Shown: piece after piece, positions 6,960-15,354 of the stretch
Layout of the letters: each line of letters begins with the position of its first letter
Position numbering within the stretch: the first letter of the stretch is position 1
Origin: an uncultured Gammaproteobacteria bacterium
GTDB taxonomy: Bacteria; Pseudomonadota; Gammaproteobacteria; PS1; Pseudothioglobaceae
Reading direction: 5' to 3'
Assembly: GCA_902509905.1 (NCBI GenBank)
Contig: CABWZI010000004.1
Span: 48,503 to 112,502 of the forward strand
Length of the DNA: 64,000 nt
The notes under the pieces: generated by a model
Seen by the model: the letters and a program-made list of their open reading frames with translations, nothing else
Told to the model about the DNA's origin: nothing
Database searches by the model: none
Program-made: the position numbers and the translations under genes

Positions 6960-8582
6960 ATGAAAAAACTACTCATACTTCTATTCTCTCTTCTGATTTC
7001 CTTTGCCTCTTATGGAGAGGAAGAAGAACTCGATTTCTCATTGGATACTTTTTGCGACCAATCACCTAAAGCACAAGTAAGAAATGGTCTTTTTTACCTT
7101 CCAAATCAAGAAGAGCCATACTCTGGTGAAAACCTTTGTGTTTATTTAAGTAATGGACAATATTATAGTAAGGGAGAAATAAAAGATGGACTTCGACATG
7201 GTTCATGGAGTTATTGGAAAGAAAATGGTCAGAACTTGAGTGATAAATTGTTTTTTGAGGATGAGATTGTTAGTGAAACTGAATATGAATATTATGAAAA
7301 TGGTCAGTTACAATATAAAACAACATTCCAGGATGGAGAAATAGTTGGTGTAGCGACAAGATGGTATGAAAATGGTCAAAAATCGCAAGAAGGTATTTGT
7401 TTGGGATGTATAAATTCAGAAATAAAGTCATGGTATGAAAATGGTCAGATTCAGATGGAGACATCCTATAAAGATGGTATGCCAGATGGGAAGTTTACTT
7501 TGTGGTATGAAAATGGTCGGATGCAAGGTGTGGGATACCACAATAATCTACTTCCAGATGGAAATTGGATGACATGGTTTGAAAATGGTTTGCAGTCAGG
7601 TGAAGGAAATTTTAAAGATGGAACGGGTCAATTTATTGAGTTTTATGAAAATAATCAGAAATTACATGAAATGGTTTACCAAGATGGAATTGGAAAAGAG
7701 ACTCGTTGGTATGATGATGGTCAGATATCCAGTGAAAAAAATTACAAAGACGGTAAGAATAATGGCAAATTCACTAAGTGGTATGAGAATGGTCAGCTCA
7801 TGATAGAAGGAAACTATATAGACGATAAGAAGGAAGGCAAGTGGACTGAGTGGTATGAGAATGGTCAGATAGAGTTTGAGTTATTTTTTAAAAGTGGTGA
7901 AGTAATTAGTGAAAAAGCTAGAGAAGCTGAAATACTTGCACAAGAGGTTGCAAAACAAGTCAAGAAAGCTGAAGAGAAGCGAAAACTAGAAGAGCAAAAA
8001 CTAGAAGAGCAAAAACTAGAAGAGCAAAAACGTAAGCCAGAAGAAGAAAAGGTAAAAGAAGCTGAAGAGAAACGAAAGCTTGAAGAAGAGAGAGCTAAAT
8101 TAGCTGAAAAAGAAAAAGATGAATCCAAGAGACTTACAGAGGAAGAGCGAATCAGATTAGATGAGTTAGAGGCTGAGAGAACAGCTCAGCAGTTAGCTTT
8201 AGAAAATGAACAATACCTTCGTTTATTGACTGAAGAAGTTCTATCTGAGCAAGCTGAAGAAGAGGAAAGAAAATTAAAAATTAAAAATCAACAAGAGGCT
8301 CTTAAGATTGCTTGGATTAATAATATTGCAGCAAGAATTTATACGCACTGGCGATATCAAGGTGCAGAGGATGATTGGACTGCAGAGGTCTATGTCCTTC
8401 AAGATAGGGATGGCACAGTATTGGCTGTAGATGTTCGAAAAGCAAATGTTGGTGATAGTGCTAAAGCAAAATCATTTAAAGACTCTATAAGAAGAGCGGT
8501 TTACAAAGCATCACCACTTCCATCTGCTCCTGATGAAGCAGTATTTGATAGTGAATTAATGATTACATTTAGTGTGAATTAA
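6960..8582 (+). CDS. Secreted YwqK/MORN_2-repeat protein with coiled coil and TolA/TonB-type C-terminal domain
   Basis: 540 residues in three parts. A Sec signal peptide (1-19, FASYG|E) leads into about eleven MORN_2 units of the WYENGQ type (about 65-320). A highly charged coiled coil (about 320-440, EEQKLEEQKLEEQK-like) follows, and then a globular end (about 445-540) containing AARIYTHWRY and AVYKASPLPSAPDEAVF. That end is characteristic of the TolA/TonB C-terminal domain. The protein is predicted to be exported to the periplasm, where such domains bind Tol-Pal or receptor partners. MORN_2 repeats are the fold of YwqK-type antitoxins in other bacteria; the role here is unknown. It is the first gene of the island after the attachment site and has a leaderless-type promoter. 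No transmembrane anchor is visible besides the signal peptide. Confidence 0.8.
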   Translation: MKKLLILLFSLLISFASYGEEEELDFSLDTFCDQSPKAQVRNGLFYLPNQEEPYSGENLCVYLSNGQYYSKGEIKDGLRHGSWSYWKENGQNLSDKLFFEDEIVSETEYEYYENGQLQYKTTFQDGEIVGVATRWYENGQKSQEGICLGCINSEIKSWYENGQIQMETSYKDGMPDGKFTLWYENGRMQGVGYHNNLLPDGNWMTWFENGLQSGEGNFKDGTGQFIEFYENNQKLHEMVYQDGIGKETRWYDDGQISSEKNYKDGKNNGKFTKWYENGQLMIEGNYIDDKKEGKWTEWYENGQIEFELFFKSGEVISEKAREAEILAQEVAKQVKKAEEKRKLEEQKLEEQKLEEQKRKPEEEKVKEAEEKRKLEEERAKLAEKEKDESKRLTEEERIRLDELEAERTAQQLALENEQYLRLLTEEVLSEQAEEEERKLKIKNQQEALKIAWINNIAARIYTHWRYQGAEDDWTAEVYVLQDRDGTVLAVDVRKANVGDSAKAKSFKDSIRRAVYKASPLPSAPDEAVFDSELMITFSVN

Positions 8583-8589
8583 TACATAT

Positions 8590-8946
8590 ATGGATATCTA
8601 TAATTATCTTGAAGAAAACAAAGTAGTCTGTCCTTACCCTCAAGCTTGGCAAGCTATCTTTAATCAAATTATTAAAGAAGCTGGTTTTGAAGATAAAAAA
8701 TTAAATTGGAAAGAATGGTCTGAATTGGGCATGCCAAATCCACTTGTTCTTAGTAGGTGGCTATCCAGTGATAATGAAAAGAAAGCAGTCTTTCATGCAC
8801 AAATTGAGTTTGCAAAAAAGCATGATGTTATTCATATTATTGAAAACTGGATAGATGAATACGATATGGATATATTCTTCACTGGAAACCATTTTGTAGA
8901 ACCCGATACAAATCTTGTGGGAGATATCGGAGATTCATATAACTAA
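8590..8946 (+). CDS. Hypothetical protein, 118 aa
   Basis: Not recognised. A soluble acidic protein rich in aromatic residues (WKEWSELGMPNP, WLSSDNEKKAVFHAQIEFA), with no signal peptide, membrane span or cysteine pair. It starts seven bases after the MORN_2-TolA fusion gene, and its end overlaps the next gene by 32 bases in another frame, so the three genes are probably co-transcribed. The WLSSDNEKK region is spaced like a small helical domain. No function is proposed. Confidence 0.65.
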   Translation: MDIYNYLEENKVVCPYPQAWQAIFNQIIKEAGFEDKKLNWKEWSELGMPNPLVLSRWLSSDNEKKAVFHAQIEFAKKHDVIHIIENWIDEYDMDIFFTGNHFVEPDTNLVGDIGDSYN

Positions 8947-9814
8947 ATACCTTCTTAATCACTGGCAAGGAGGTCATTCATTAGTAAAGGCTTTTTGGAT
9001 AAACAGCGTTCTTATCTTTGGCGTTTTTAACCTCTTACTTGAGCAAATTAGTACGCTCAACAATCCCGCAACAATCATTACCTATGCAAGAATCTATTTA
9101 CTTTTAACTTTAGCCTTTTTTTTAGTTATCTTTCCATGGCAAATTATTGGTCTAGCAAGAACTTTAATAAGATATATCAAAAGTAAAAAACAGCTCGTAA
9201 CTTCATTTTTAGTTATTGTTTTTCTTCTTTGGGAACTAACAATCCTATCTCTAATAATCGTTAAGTCTCCTCAAAAACTAATAGAGTCTGTGTATATCAG
9301 TTTCAGCTCCTATGAAACAGGTGGCTATAAGCTATCTGTTCAAGAGAATACTCTATTGTTAGATGGCAAGATTAGTTATGGTATTTCAAAGGATTTTGAA
9401 CAAGTATTGGATGAGAATCCCCAAGTCAAAACTATTACATTTTTTAGCCAAGGTGGTCTTGAATATGAAGCGAGGAATATATCCTCAATCATTAAAGAAA
9501 GAGGACTGAATACTTATGTTCCTGAATACTGCGTGTCTGCCTGCACATCTGCTTTTCTTGGCGGCAAGAAAAGACAAATGTCCTCAAAGGCTTTACTTGG
9601 GTTTCACCAAGGAAAACCTTCCTTTAATAAAAGCAAATTCTCCGAAGAAGAGATAAAAGATAAACTCTATGACACCATTAAGTTTTATAAACAAAATGGA
9701 ATAGATAAAGAGTTTGTTAAGAGGTTTTACAGAACTCCTCCAGAGGAGATGTGGTATCCCAGAGATGAAGAGTTATTAAAGCAAGGAATAGTGACTGAAA
9801 TAATTGATGAATAA
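8915..9814 (+). CDS. Membrane protein with ClpP/crotonase-like periplasmic domain (COG3904-like)
   Basis: 299 residues. The N-terminal module has a HWQGGHSL..AFWIN motif and three membrane spans (about 28-45, 54-77, 95-116), a combination seen in several uncharacterised membrane proteins. The C-terminal half has the ClpP-like pattern of COG3904 proteins: FSQGGLEYEARNI, GLNTYVPEYCVSACTSAFLGG and LLGFHQG. Ser208 (in CVSAC) and His231 are candidate catalytic residues. Activity is inferred, not shown. The best start is a TTG at 8915, overlapping the upstream gene; the SD-like AAGGAGGT further in has no start codon after it. It is probably coupled to the two upstream genes. Confidence 0.72.
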   Translation: MWEISEIHITKYLLNHWQGGHSLVKAFWINSVLIFGVFNLLLEQISTLNNPATIITYARIYLLLTLAFFLVIFPWQIIGLARTLIRYIKSKKQLVTSFLVIVFLLWELTILSLIIVKSPQKLIESVYISFSSYETGGYKLSVQENTLLLDGKISYGISKDFEQVLDENPQVKTITFFSQGGLEYEARNISSIIKERGLNTYVPEYCVSACTSAFLGGKKRQMSSKALLGFHQGKPSFNKSKFSEEEIKDKLYDTIKFYKQNGIDKEFVKRFYRTPPEEMWYPRDEELLKQGIVTEIIDE

Positions 9815-9954
9815 ATTGAATGCGATAGTTCTACTGATAAATTACTAATATCTCTATTTTGCCTATATGAAGGCTTTTACAGGGCATTAACTAGAGAATA
9901 TTAAAGCTCACTAAAGTTACGAGTAATAGTAGGGAATTATCTTAGAGAGTCTCT
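9815..9954. other. Intergenic space between convergent genes
   Basis: 140 bases between two converging transcription units inside the island. No hairpin followed by a T-tract and no further coding potential were found. Confidence 0.5.
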
Positions 9955-11436
9955 TTACGGAAACCCTCGAGAAACCCGCCATTCATTTTCTCTTTGATTA
10001 TATTGTTTAAAGTTATTAATTCCTTCTTTAGTAATATTTATTAGTTCATTTCCTGTTATTGGCTCTCTTAAGCCTTTATAGTTTATTTGGTCTTTAACTA
10101 AAGGTCTTTCTTGTTCTTGTTGTTCTAGTATTTTCCTTATCGATTCTTTTTTATCTGTTATTGCTTCTGTAGTTAAAACCTCTTCATAGGCTTTATTCAT
10201 TTCATCTTTTAAGTCGTTTATATGGCTCATTCTTACAATAAAACTATCATGCACTGGTAAGGCGACTATATTGTCTCTAGCAAGCCTTAAAATGACCTTT
10301 TCGGCTATTTGTGAGTCAAGGTATTGAAGCTCTATTCCGATGCCTGTAGCGAAGTATTTGGAAATCTTAGGATGCTTAAGTTCTAGCTGGTTAAAGATAT
10401 CTTGAGCTGACTTATTCTTTGGAAGTGTTAGCTCACTATTAATGGAGTAAATAGCTTCTTTCTTGGTTTTCGCATTGATGATTGTATTCAATGCAACTTT
10501 TACTTGGTCTCTGTATTTTCTTCCAAATCCTTCTATTAGGTATGTATCTTCAGAGCCAATCTCTATATCTTCGAACGCATAGAGCATTCTGATATGAATC
10601 CCTGAGAAGTCTTCTTCCTCAACTCGTTTACCGCTTATGGTTATATATTTTCTATAGGCACTTGGTATTTCTTGCCACCATCCATGATAGAAGCGTCCAC
10701 CATTCTCAAAGCTAGAGTTATTGAATATGCGTCTTAGCTTTCTTCTGGTGAAGTCAATCGGGTTTTTATCTGGCTTCTTATCCAATGCTTTATTAAGCTT
10801 GGTGTGTTCTTTATCCGATATTTCTATATCTAACCAAGTTCTATCTAATAGAGCATTTATTTCTTCCAGATTGCTCCTCATTTTATTTGTAGTAGGATTA
10901 TCTATATAGTCGACTAAATCCTTTCTATTCGGGTTTATAGACTCGTCTTTGGACTTCTTTAGGATGATTGTTTCTTCGTCTTTATCGTTAGTAATCATTG
11001 CAGTTGAAATACTATAAGATTTGAAGCATTTAATGAGCTTGGTATTGGCTCGTACTCTAGAGCGATTGCCTGATGCAGTTATCGGGTCATAATGACCGGG
11101 GTGGTATTCAATATATTTAAGTTTTGTTATTACATTGAAAATCTTAATAAAGACTCTATAGCCTATGTTTCTAGTGTTATATCTTTTATTTGAGTACTCT
11201 CCCGAAGTCCTTGAAACTGCGAGATACATCTTTGGGCTTACCGAATAGGTTACGAACAGATTGAGAAGCAATACTTTGAGATTACTTTTGTATTTAGTTT
11301 TATTGAATCGCTTCAAATGAAGCTCTGATTGAATCTCCTCAAGCAACTTAGAGACTAGGTTATCTATCTCTTCGAACTCAGACCAAAGGCTATCTTTAAA
11401 GGGTTTGGAGTGTTTTAGTTTTGAAGCTTTATCCAT
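9955..11436 (-). CDS. Divergent family-A polymerase-like palm protein
   Basis: 493 residues. The C-terminal half carries the ordered motifs of family-A (Pol I/T7-like) polymerases. Motif A is EEEDFSGIHIRMLYA (Asp276 to Arg283), a motif-B-like helix is RDQVKVALNTIINA (Arg309, Lys313), a PKISKYF...ELQYLDSQIAEKV segment follows, and motif C is LPVHDSF (His396-Asp397). Both catalytic aspartates are kept. The position of the Pol I steric-gate glutamate is His281, and the residue after the motif C aspartate is Ser, as in T7 RNA polymerase. The N-terminal 250 residues have no recognised exonuclease domain; residues 90-150 may be a winged-helix-like segment. Substrate is unknown. It could be a DNA polymerase, primase-like or RNA polymerase relative for the island. 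Confidence 0.6.
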   Translation of the reverse strand: MDKASKLKHSKPFKDSLWSEFEEIDNLVSKLLEEIQSELHLKRFNKTKYKSNLKVLLLNLFVTYSVSPKMYLAVSRTSGEYSNKRYNTRNIGYRVFIKIFNVITKLKYIEYHPGHYDPITASGNRSRVRANTKLIKCFKSYSISTAMITNDKDEETIILKKSKDESINPNRKDLVDYIDNPTTNKMRSNLEEINALLDRTWLDIEISDKEHTKLNKALDKKPDKNPIDFTRRKLRRIFNNSSFENGGRFYHGWWQEIPSAYRKYITISGKRVEEEDFSGIHIRMLYAFEDIEIGSEDTYLIEGFGRKYRDQVKVALNTIINAKTKKEAIYSINSELTLPKNKSAQDIFNQLELKHPKISKYFATGIGIELQYLDSQIAEKVILRLARDNIVALPVHDSFIVRMSHINDLKDEMNKAYEEVLTTEAITDKKESIRKILEQQEQERPLVKDQINYKGLREPITGNELINITKEGINNFKQYNQRENEWRVSRGFP

Positions 11437-11466
11437 TAATTAGAATATAAAAGCGAACAATCTTGT

Positions 11467-11925
11467 CTAAAAGATTTCACATCTAGCTAAGATTGCAATT
11501 ACATAATCACCATTATTTTTACTGTAACTAAAGTGCCCACCACCATCATTCTCATTCTCTCTATCTGTATAAAGCATGTCATGAGCATGACCATCATTAG
11601 CCCAAAAGACTTCAAAGTCAGACTCAGAGTCATTGGGGTTGGCAAGATATTCTTCAACAAATAATTCTAGTAGTTGAACCTTTTCCCATGCATCTATTCT
11701 TTTAAGATAGTTTGAAGGGTTAAAAGCCACTATTAACTGACTCGAGTCCCATATATCCTTAGTCAATTTGAATGAAAAATTCTCAAGCTCTCGGTTATAT
11801 ACTCGATTGTCATCCAAAAAAATATTTTGTGTCATCTTGCAATTATATAAATCACCAATACCTGCTATGCTATGACTTGATATCATAAATAAGAATAGAA
11901 GTATTGATAGTTTTTTCATAAGCAT
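11467..11925 (-). CDS. Secreted hypothetical protein, 152 aa
   Basis: A signal peptide (MKKLSILLFLFMISSHSIAG, preceded by two extra residues ML) leads into a mature domain of about 130 residues with two cysteines (Cys near the mature N-terminus and the third residue from the end) that could form a disulfide. The C-terminal half has an acidic and aromatic segment (FEVFWANDGHAHDMLY) and a glycine-rich turn. No family is recognised. The start abuts the stop of the upstream MORN_2 gene, so it is probably translated from the same message. It may be an exported partner of that protein, but this is only positional evidence. Confidence 0.7.
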   Translation of the reverse strand: MLMKKLSILLFLFMISSHSIAGIGDLYNCKMTQNIFLDDNRVYNRELENFSFKLTKDIWDSSQLIVAFNPSNYLKRIDAWEKVQLLELFVEEYLANPNDSESDFEVFWANDGHAHDMLYTDRENENDGGGHFSYSKNNGDYVIAILARCEIF

Positions 11926-12510
11926 TTACTCATCACTCAACTTTCCAATTGTTGTAATTTTCCAATTTTGTAATTCTCCCATCTTATAGTATCGCTCTTC
12001 CATTATTTGACCATTCTCATTCCACTCAGTCCATTTACCTTCAGCTCTATTTGTTCGGTAGCATCTTTCTAATTTCTTCTGCCCGTTCTCAAACCACTCA
12101 GTAAACATACCATCTGCGATAGCTTTAGACATGCCCGGCAATCCGCCATCCTTATAATTTCTTACATATTTTTTATTGCCATTCTCATACCAAGAAGTCC
12201 ATTTCCCAATGACTCTTCCACATTCATAATTTTGTTCTCTTTTCTTATGACCATTCTCATACCACTCAGTCCACTTTCCATGTTTACTATCCCTAGCTGG
12301 AAATACATACCGACTACTTCGCTCCCATCTTTCATCATTAGGGAGTACTTCATAAGGCTTAAAGTTTCCCTTTAACTTGACTTGACCATTCTCATACCAA
12401 TAAGTCCATTTACCCTCTAACATTCCGTCGTTGTAACTCTCCTCTGACAATTGCTTTCCATTATCAAAGTATCTTTTATATACACCGTTTTTACGGACTC
12501 GTTTAGTCAT
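11926..12510 (-). CDS. YwqK-type MORN_2 repeat protein
   Basis: 194 residues, nearly all made of MORN_2 units (YFDNGKQLSEESYNDG, WYENGQVKLKGNF, WYENGHKKREQNYECG, WYENGNKKYVRNYKDG, WFENGQKKLERCY, WNENGQIMEERYYKMG). There is no signal peptide, so it should be cytoplasmic. MORN_2 proteins are annotated in databases as YwqK-family antitoxins; no cognate deaminase or nuclease toxin is visible beside it. ATG overlaps the stop of the upstream gene by four bases, and its own stop abuts the next gene's start, so it is in the middle of a tight operon. Confidence 0.82.
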   Translation of the reverse strand: MTKRVRKNGVYKRYFDNGKQLSEESYNDGMLEGKWTYWYENGQVKLKGNFKPYEVLPNDERWERSSRYVFPARDSKHGKWTEWYENGHKKREQNYECGRVIGKWTSWYENGNKKYVRNYKDGGLPGMSKAIADGMFTEWFENGQKKLERCYRTNRAEGKWTEWNENGQIMEERYYKMGELQNWKITTIGKLSDE

Positions 12511-13130
12511 AATGAACTTCTAAAATAGTTCCAAATTCTCTGAAAAATTGATGTGTTTTTATATACTTTAACTTCTATATGCCTTTCTCTTGCTATTTTC
12601 CGCTCGGCATGTTCTTTTGCTCTTTTTTGTTTATATTCTTTTTTGAGAGCCTTCATTCTTCTACTATCTTCCTGTTGTTGCTTCATTAGAGCATCATGCC
12701 TTGAAATGTTTATTGCTTTTTGATGAACAACTTCTCCGAAATCTTCATAAGTATCACAACCACTATGAGTTTTAGAGCCTGTTGGCGCATAGGGGTTTTT
12801 CCCTCGATTGGCAAAGCCAAACTCATAGAGCTCTTTGGTTTCATCATAATCTGAATCAGAGTCTAATCTTTCCTCTATATTCCGAAGCACCCAAGCAGTG
12901 TTGGTAGCAGAGCCAACAAACCACTCAAAATGCTTTTCACATAGAACTATGCCTTTGTAGAGAAGTTTGAGGTCATCAAGGGAACAATCATCACAATTCT
13001 CGGGATAGCGAGCCCTTTGCCATTGCCCCTCTCTTAGATAACTGAACTCTGAATCAGGTATGGTTGGAATAATCTCTGTACGACCAATTTCGATGAGCTG
13101 CTTGATTAAATCGTCGTAGAATTTTTCCAT
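12507..13130 (-). CDS. Hypothetical protein with putative zinc-binding cysteines, 207 aa
   Basis: Not recognised. The central part has a CDDC pair followed by VLCEKHFEWF, which could be a zinc site together with a later Cys. The C-terminal 70 residues are strongly basic and probably helical (MKALKKEYKQKRAKEHAERK), which would suit nucleic-acid binding or a coiled coil. No signal peptide or membrane span. It overlaps the downstream MORN_2 gene by ATGA, suggesting coupled expression. A role as a toxin or effector partner is possible only by position. Confidence 0.65.
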   Translation of the reverse strand: MEKFYDDLIKQLIEIGRTEIIPTIPDSEFSYLREGQWQRARYPENCDDCSLDDLKLLYKGIVLCEKHFEWFVGSATNTAWVLRNIEERLDSDSDYDETKELYEFGFANRGKNPYAPTGSKTHSGCDTYEDFGEVVHQKAINISRHDALMKQQQEDSRRMKALKKEYKQKRAKEHAERKIARERHIEVKVYKNTSIFQRIWNYFRSSL

Positions 13131-13156
13131 TTACCCCTTGCCACACTGATACATAA

Positions 13157-13504
13157 TTAATAATCCCACCACATATTATTAAGGTTCTGTTGATTAATGT
13201 TTCTTTGATAGTTGCCACCTGAATTGATGTTATTCCACATCTGTGAAGATTGAATAGACATAATCGCAGCATTCTGCTCATCCATCTTCCAAGCGATTAC
13301 TTCGTGGTCAGTCATAGCATCCTGTTCATAGGTAAAGTTCCCATTACCATCGAAACATTTAATTCGTTTAGGTGAAATGACTTGATAACTTTGACACGCA
13401 GCACCACCAATATCCTTATAGAAATAACCATCATCTAACATTTGGTTGGTAGCACAACCAATTAAGCTAAAAGAGATTAATAATAGTAGGAGTAGTTTTT
13501 TCAT
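13157..13504 (-). CDS. Small predicted lipoprotein, 115 aa
   Basis: A signal sequence MKKLLLLLLISFSLIGC ends in a good lipobox (LIGC), followed by ATNQ, so the mature protein would be a lipid-anchored outer-membrane or periplasmic protein. The mature part is about 98 residues and ends in an Asn/Gln/Trp-rich tail (QNLNNMWWDY). Two further cysteines could pair. No family is recognised. It lies 26 bases upstream of the hypothetical zinc-site gene on the same strand. Confidence 0.75.
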   Translation of the reverse strand: MKKLLLLLLISFSLIGCATNQMLDDGYFYKDIGGAACQSYQVISPKRIKCFDGNGNFTYEQDAMTDHEVIAWKMDEQNAAIMSIQSSQMWNNINSGGNYQRNINQQNLNNMWWDY

Positions 13505-13545
13505 AATAAATCAGAGAAACTGGTTAAAGTATGTAATTTAAAAAT

Positions 13546-14175
13546 TCAGCTTTGAGGGTGCGATGCAATGTAGGCTTCAAAATCACTTTTCGTATTAAAG
13601 GTAATGCCATCTATTGAATATTTTTTTTCTTTAATATGATATGAGCTGTCTTCGCCTTTATGACTTGATGAATAATTTTTTTCATCGATTTCAGTCTCAG
13701 CGGCTTCTATTGCCTCCTTTATTCTTTTATCTAAAGCTTCCTTGTCCTCAGGACTCGATTTTTCAGCAGCTTTTTTTAGTTCACCTGTGTAAATTTCAAA
13801 GTCCTTTTTTGACCTAAATTTAATACCATTAATTGCGTATTTGGATAGTTTCTTTTCCTTTGCAGCTTTGCTTTTATTGGCTTTAACAGTTGTTGCTTCA
13901 ATTTTTTTAGACTCTTGAAGTGCTTCATATGCTTTAGCGCTCTCTCTTTCATTTATCTGCTGAGTTTCTATATCATCCATAATAGATTGAACTCTAAGCT
14001 TGAGATAAATACCGTCAGCTTTTTCTTTATCTCCCTCTGCTTTTGATAAAGCTTTTGCGTACAATCCTTTGCGGATTTCACCACTTTCCACTTCTTCAAG
14101 GGCAGCCTCATAAAGCTTTTCCTCATAGAGTCTTGATTTAATTGTAGTCTTTTTGACTTTGTCGAACATTCCCAT
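13546..14175 (-). CDS. Charged helical protein with EAEGD-type motif and duplicated small domain, 209 aa
   Basis: Residues about 20-65 include LYAKALSKAEGDKEKADGIYLKLRVQ, a short module also found at the C-terminus of the zinc-ribbon protein at 16394-16798. A basic, Ala/Lys-rich helix follows. Two copies of a small unit, YAINGIKFRSKKDFEIY and YSIDGITFNTKSDFEAY, lie near residues 110 and 190 and indicate an internal duplication. Cytoplasmic; function unknown. The start has a perfect TATAAT six bases before ATG (14182-14187), so it may be transcribed from its own leaderless promoter embedded at the 3' end of the upstream gene. Confidence 0.65.
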   Translation of the reverse strand: MGMFDKVKKTTIKSRLYEEKLYEAALEEVESGEIRKGLYAKALSKAEGDKEKADGIYLKLRVQSIMDDIETQQINERESAKAYEALQESKKIEATTVKANKSKAAKEKKLSKYAINGIKFRSKKDFEIYTGELKKAAEKSSPEDKEALDKRIKEAIEAAETEIDEKNYSSSHKGEDSSYHIKEKKYSIDGITFNTKSDFEAYIASHPQS

Positions 14176-14182
14176 AAGCTAA

Positions 14183-14575
14183 TTATATTTGAACATTGTT
14201 TTTTATAGCTTTAGTTTTTACTACTAATCCATTCTCAAAGGTTAGATGCATTTCAGTTTCATATCTTGTAATATCCCAGCTAGAGCCTTGAATCTTGTCT
14301 CCAGTCGCAACCTGTCCAACACCTGTAATCCAATCAGCTAGAATTGGGAGATTAACTAGAACGTCATACATACCGCTGGAAAAATCAATAAGATAAAGCT
14401 TATCATCTTTAATTTCCCAAGTTCCTACATATCCACGCCAGCAATTAGATGATTTTTCAATAAACCCTTTTCTTTTTATTTGTATTATTGATTCATCCTC
14501 AGGCAATGACAGAGAATTTATTAAGGGATATCTTTCACCTTCAATAATGATTCGTTCTTGAACTTGAGTTGTCAT
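14183..14575 (-). CDS. Hypothetical protein, 130 aa
   Basis: A predominantly beta-strand protein with a central segment SNCWRGYVGTWEIKDDKLYLIDF and a paired strand later (MHLTFENGLVVKTKAI). The pattern is that of a small beta-barrel, lipocalin-like domain found in uncharacterised island proteins. No signal peptide. Its start overlaps the stop of the zinc-ribbon gene upstream by one base, so both are co-transcribed. No function is proposed. Confidence 0.65.
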   Translation of the reverse strand: MTTQVQERIIIEGERYPLINSLSLPEDESIIQIKRKGFIEKSSNCWRGYVGTWEIKDDKLYLIDFSSGMYDVLVNLPILADWITGVGQVATGDKIQGSSWDITRYETEMHLTFENGLVVKTKAIKNNVQI

Positions 14576-14853
14576 TAGTTAACTCCAGTTCTAAAGAGAC
14601 TTGTATTTTCATTGTCACTAGAGTTATGAAGCTTTTTCAATGGCTTGCCACCAAATGATTTTTTACATTTTTTACAATATTCAGTTGCTTCAGAAATTTT
14701 ACATCCACCCCAAGCATACTCTCCTTGTTTACCCCTCTCTATCCTTGCTTCCTTAGACATAAGCCCATAGACAAATGGTATTAATGAATAAGAATTACAC
14801 GCAGGGCATTTGATATTAGAATTTTTCAATATCTCTTCTTTATCATTAATCAT
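14575..14853 (-). CDS. Zinc-ribbon protein, 92 aa
   Basis: Two CxxC knuckles, CPAC near residue 17 and CKKCKKSFG near residue 70, are separated by a YGLMSKEA segment and a GGC motif. This arrangement matches the paralogue at 16394-16798 (CPHC...YGLISDEA...GGC...CNDCGKSFGG). The two probably fold as the same treble-cysteine zinc ribbon and may bind nucleic acid or a protein. Cytoplasmic. It overlaps the membrane-protein gene upstream by four bases (ATGA). Confidence 0.75.
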   Translation of the reverse strand: MINDKEEILKNSNIKCPACNSYSLIPFVYGLMSKEARIERGKQGEYAWGGCKISEATEYCKKCKKSFGGKPLKKLHNSSDNENTSLFRTGVN

Positions 14854-15254
14854 CTAGAATTAAGGACAAGCATTGATATGTTCCATATCGCTACAAAGAA
14901 AATATAATAACCAATTGGCAGAAGAATACAGGCAGTAATATAATGAAAACCTATGAATTTCTTAGAATAAAAGCCCATAATTAGCCCTCCCCATTTACCA
15001 ATAAACACAAGAGCAAAAAAGGTAAGAACACCAGCAATTAATCCTGAAAATAAGAAAACATATATTGATGCGAGAAATAAACTAGGAATACCAGCAAGAA
15101 TAAACCATTCTGAAGATGGATGTTCAAAGACAAGAGGCAAGTCAAATTCATCGGTTATTTTGAACATTTTGACAGCCTTCATTACATAATAACAATAACC
15201 CATCATTATTGAAAAAGGTATTAAACTTCCCCCGTAATAAAACCATTCTTTCAT
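14850..15254 (-). CDS. Hypothetical membrane protein, 134 aa
   Basis: Four hydrophobic stretches (about 7-27, 50-70, 72-95, 103-128) predict a small polytopic inner-membrane protein. No motif is recognised. It is the first gene of a minus-strand run with the zinc-ribbon and lipocalin-sized genes and is divergent from the MORN_2 gene at 15355. Function unknown. Confidence 0.65.
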   Translation of the reverse strand: MKEWFYYGGSLIPFSIMMGYCYYVMKAVKMFKITDEFDLPLVFEHPSSEWFILAGIPSLFLASIYVFLFSGLIAGVLTFFALVFIGKWGGLIMGFYSKKFIGFHYITACILLPIGYYIFFVAIWNISMLVLNSR

Positions 15255-15354
15255 TCTATTAATTAACTGATTGAGTAATCTTTAATTGTAGAGCAAAATG
15301 AATTCAATATTTATATCTTTGGTACAATTTATCTAAACGTATTTAACTTCCAAA

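Noticed and set aside
7865..8128. Minus-strand Ser/Phe-rich reading frame
   Set aside because: It is the reverse complement of the Glu/Lys-rich coiled coil of the MORN_2-TolA gene.
9040..9060. Frameshift or pseudogene in the ClpP-like gene because of its TTG start
   Set aside because: The frame is open throughout, and the HWQGGHSL motif needs the upstream codons, so a non-ATG start is the simpler explanation.
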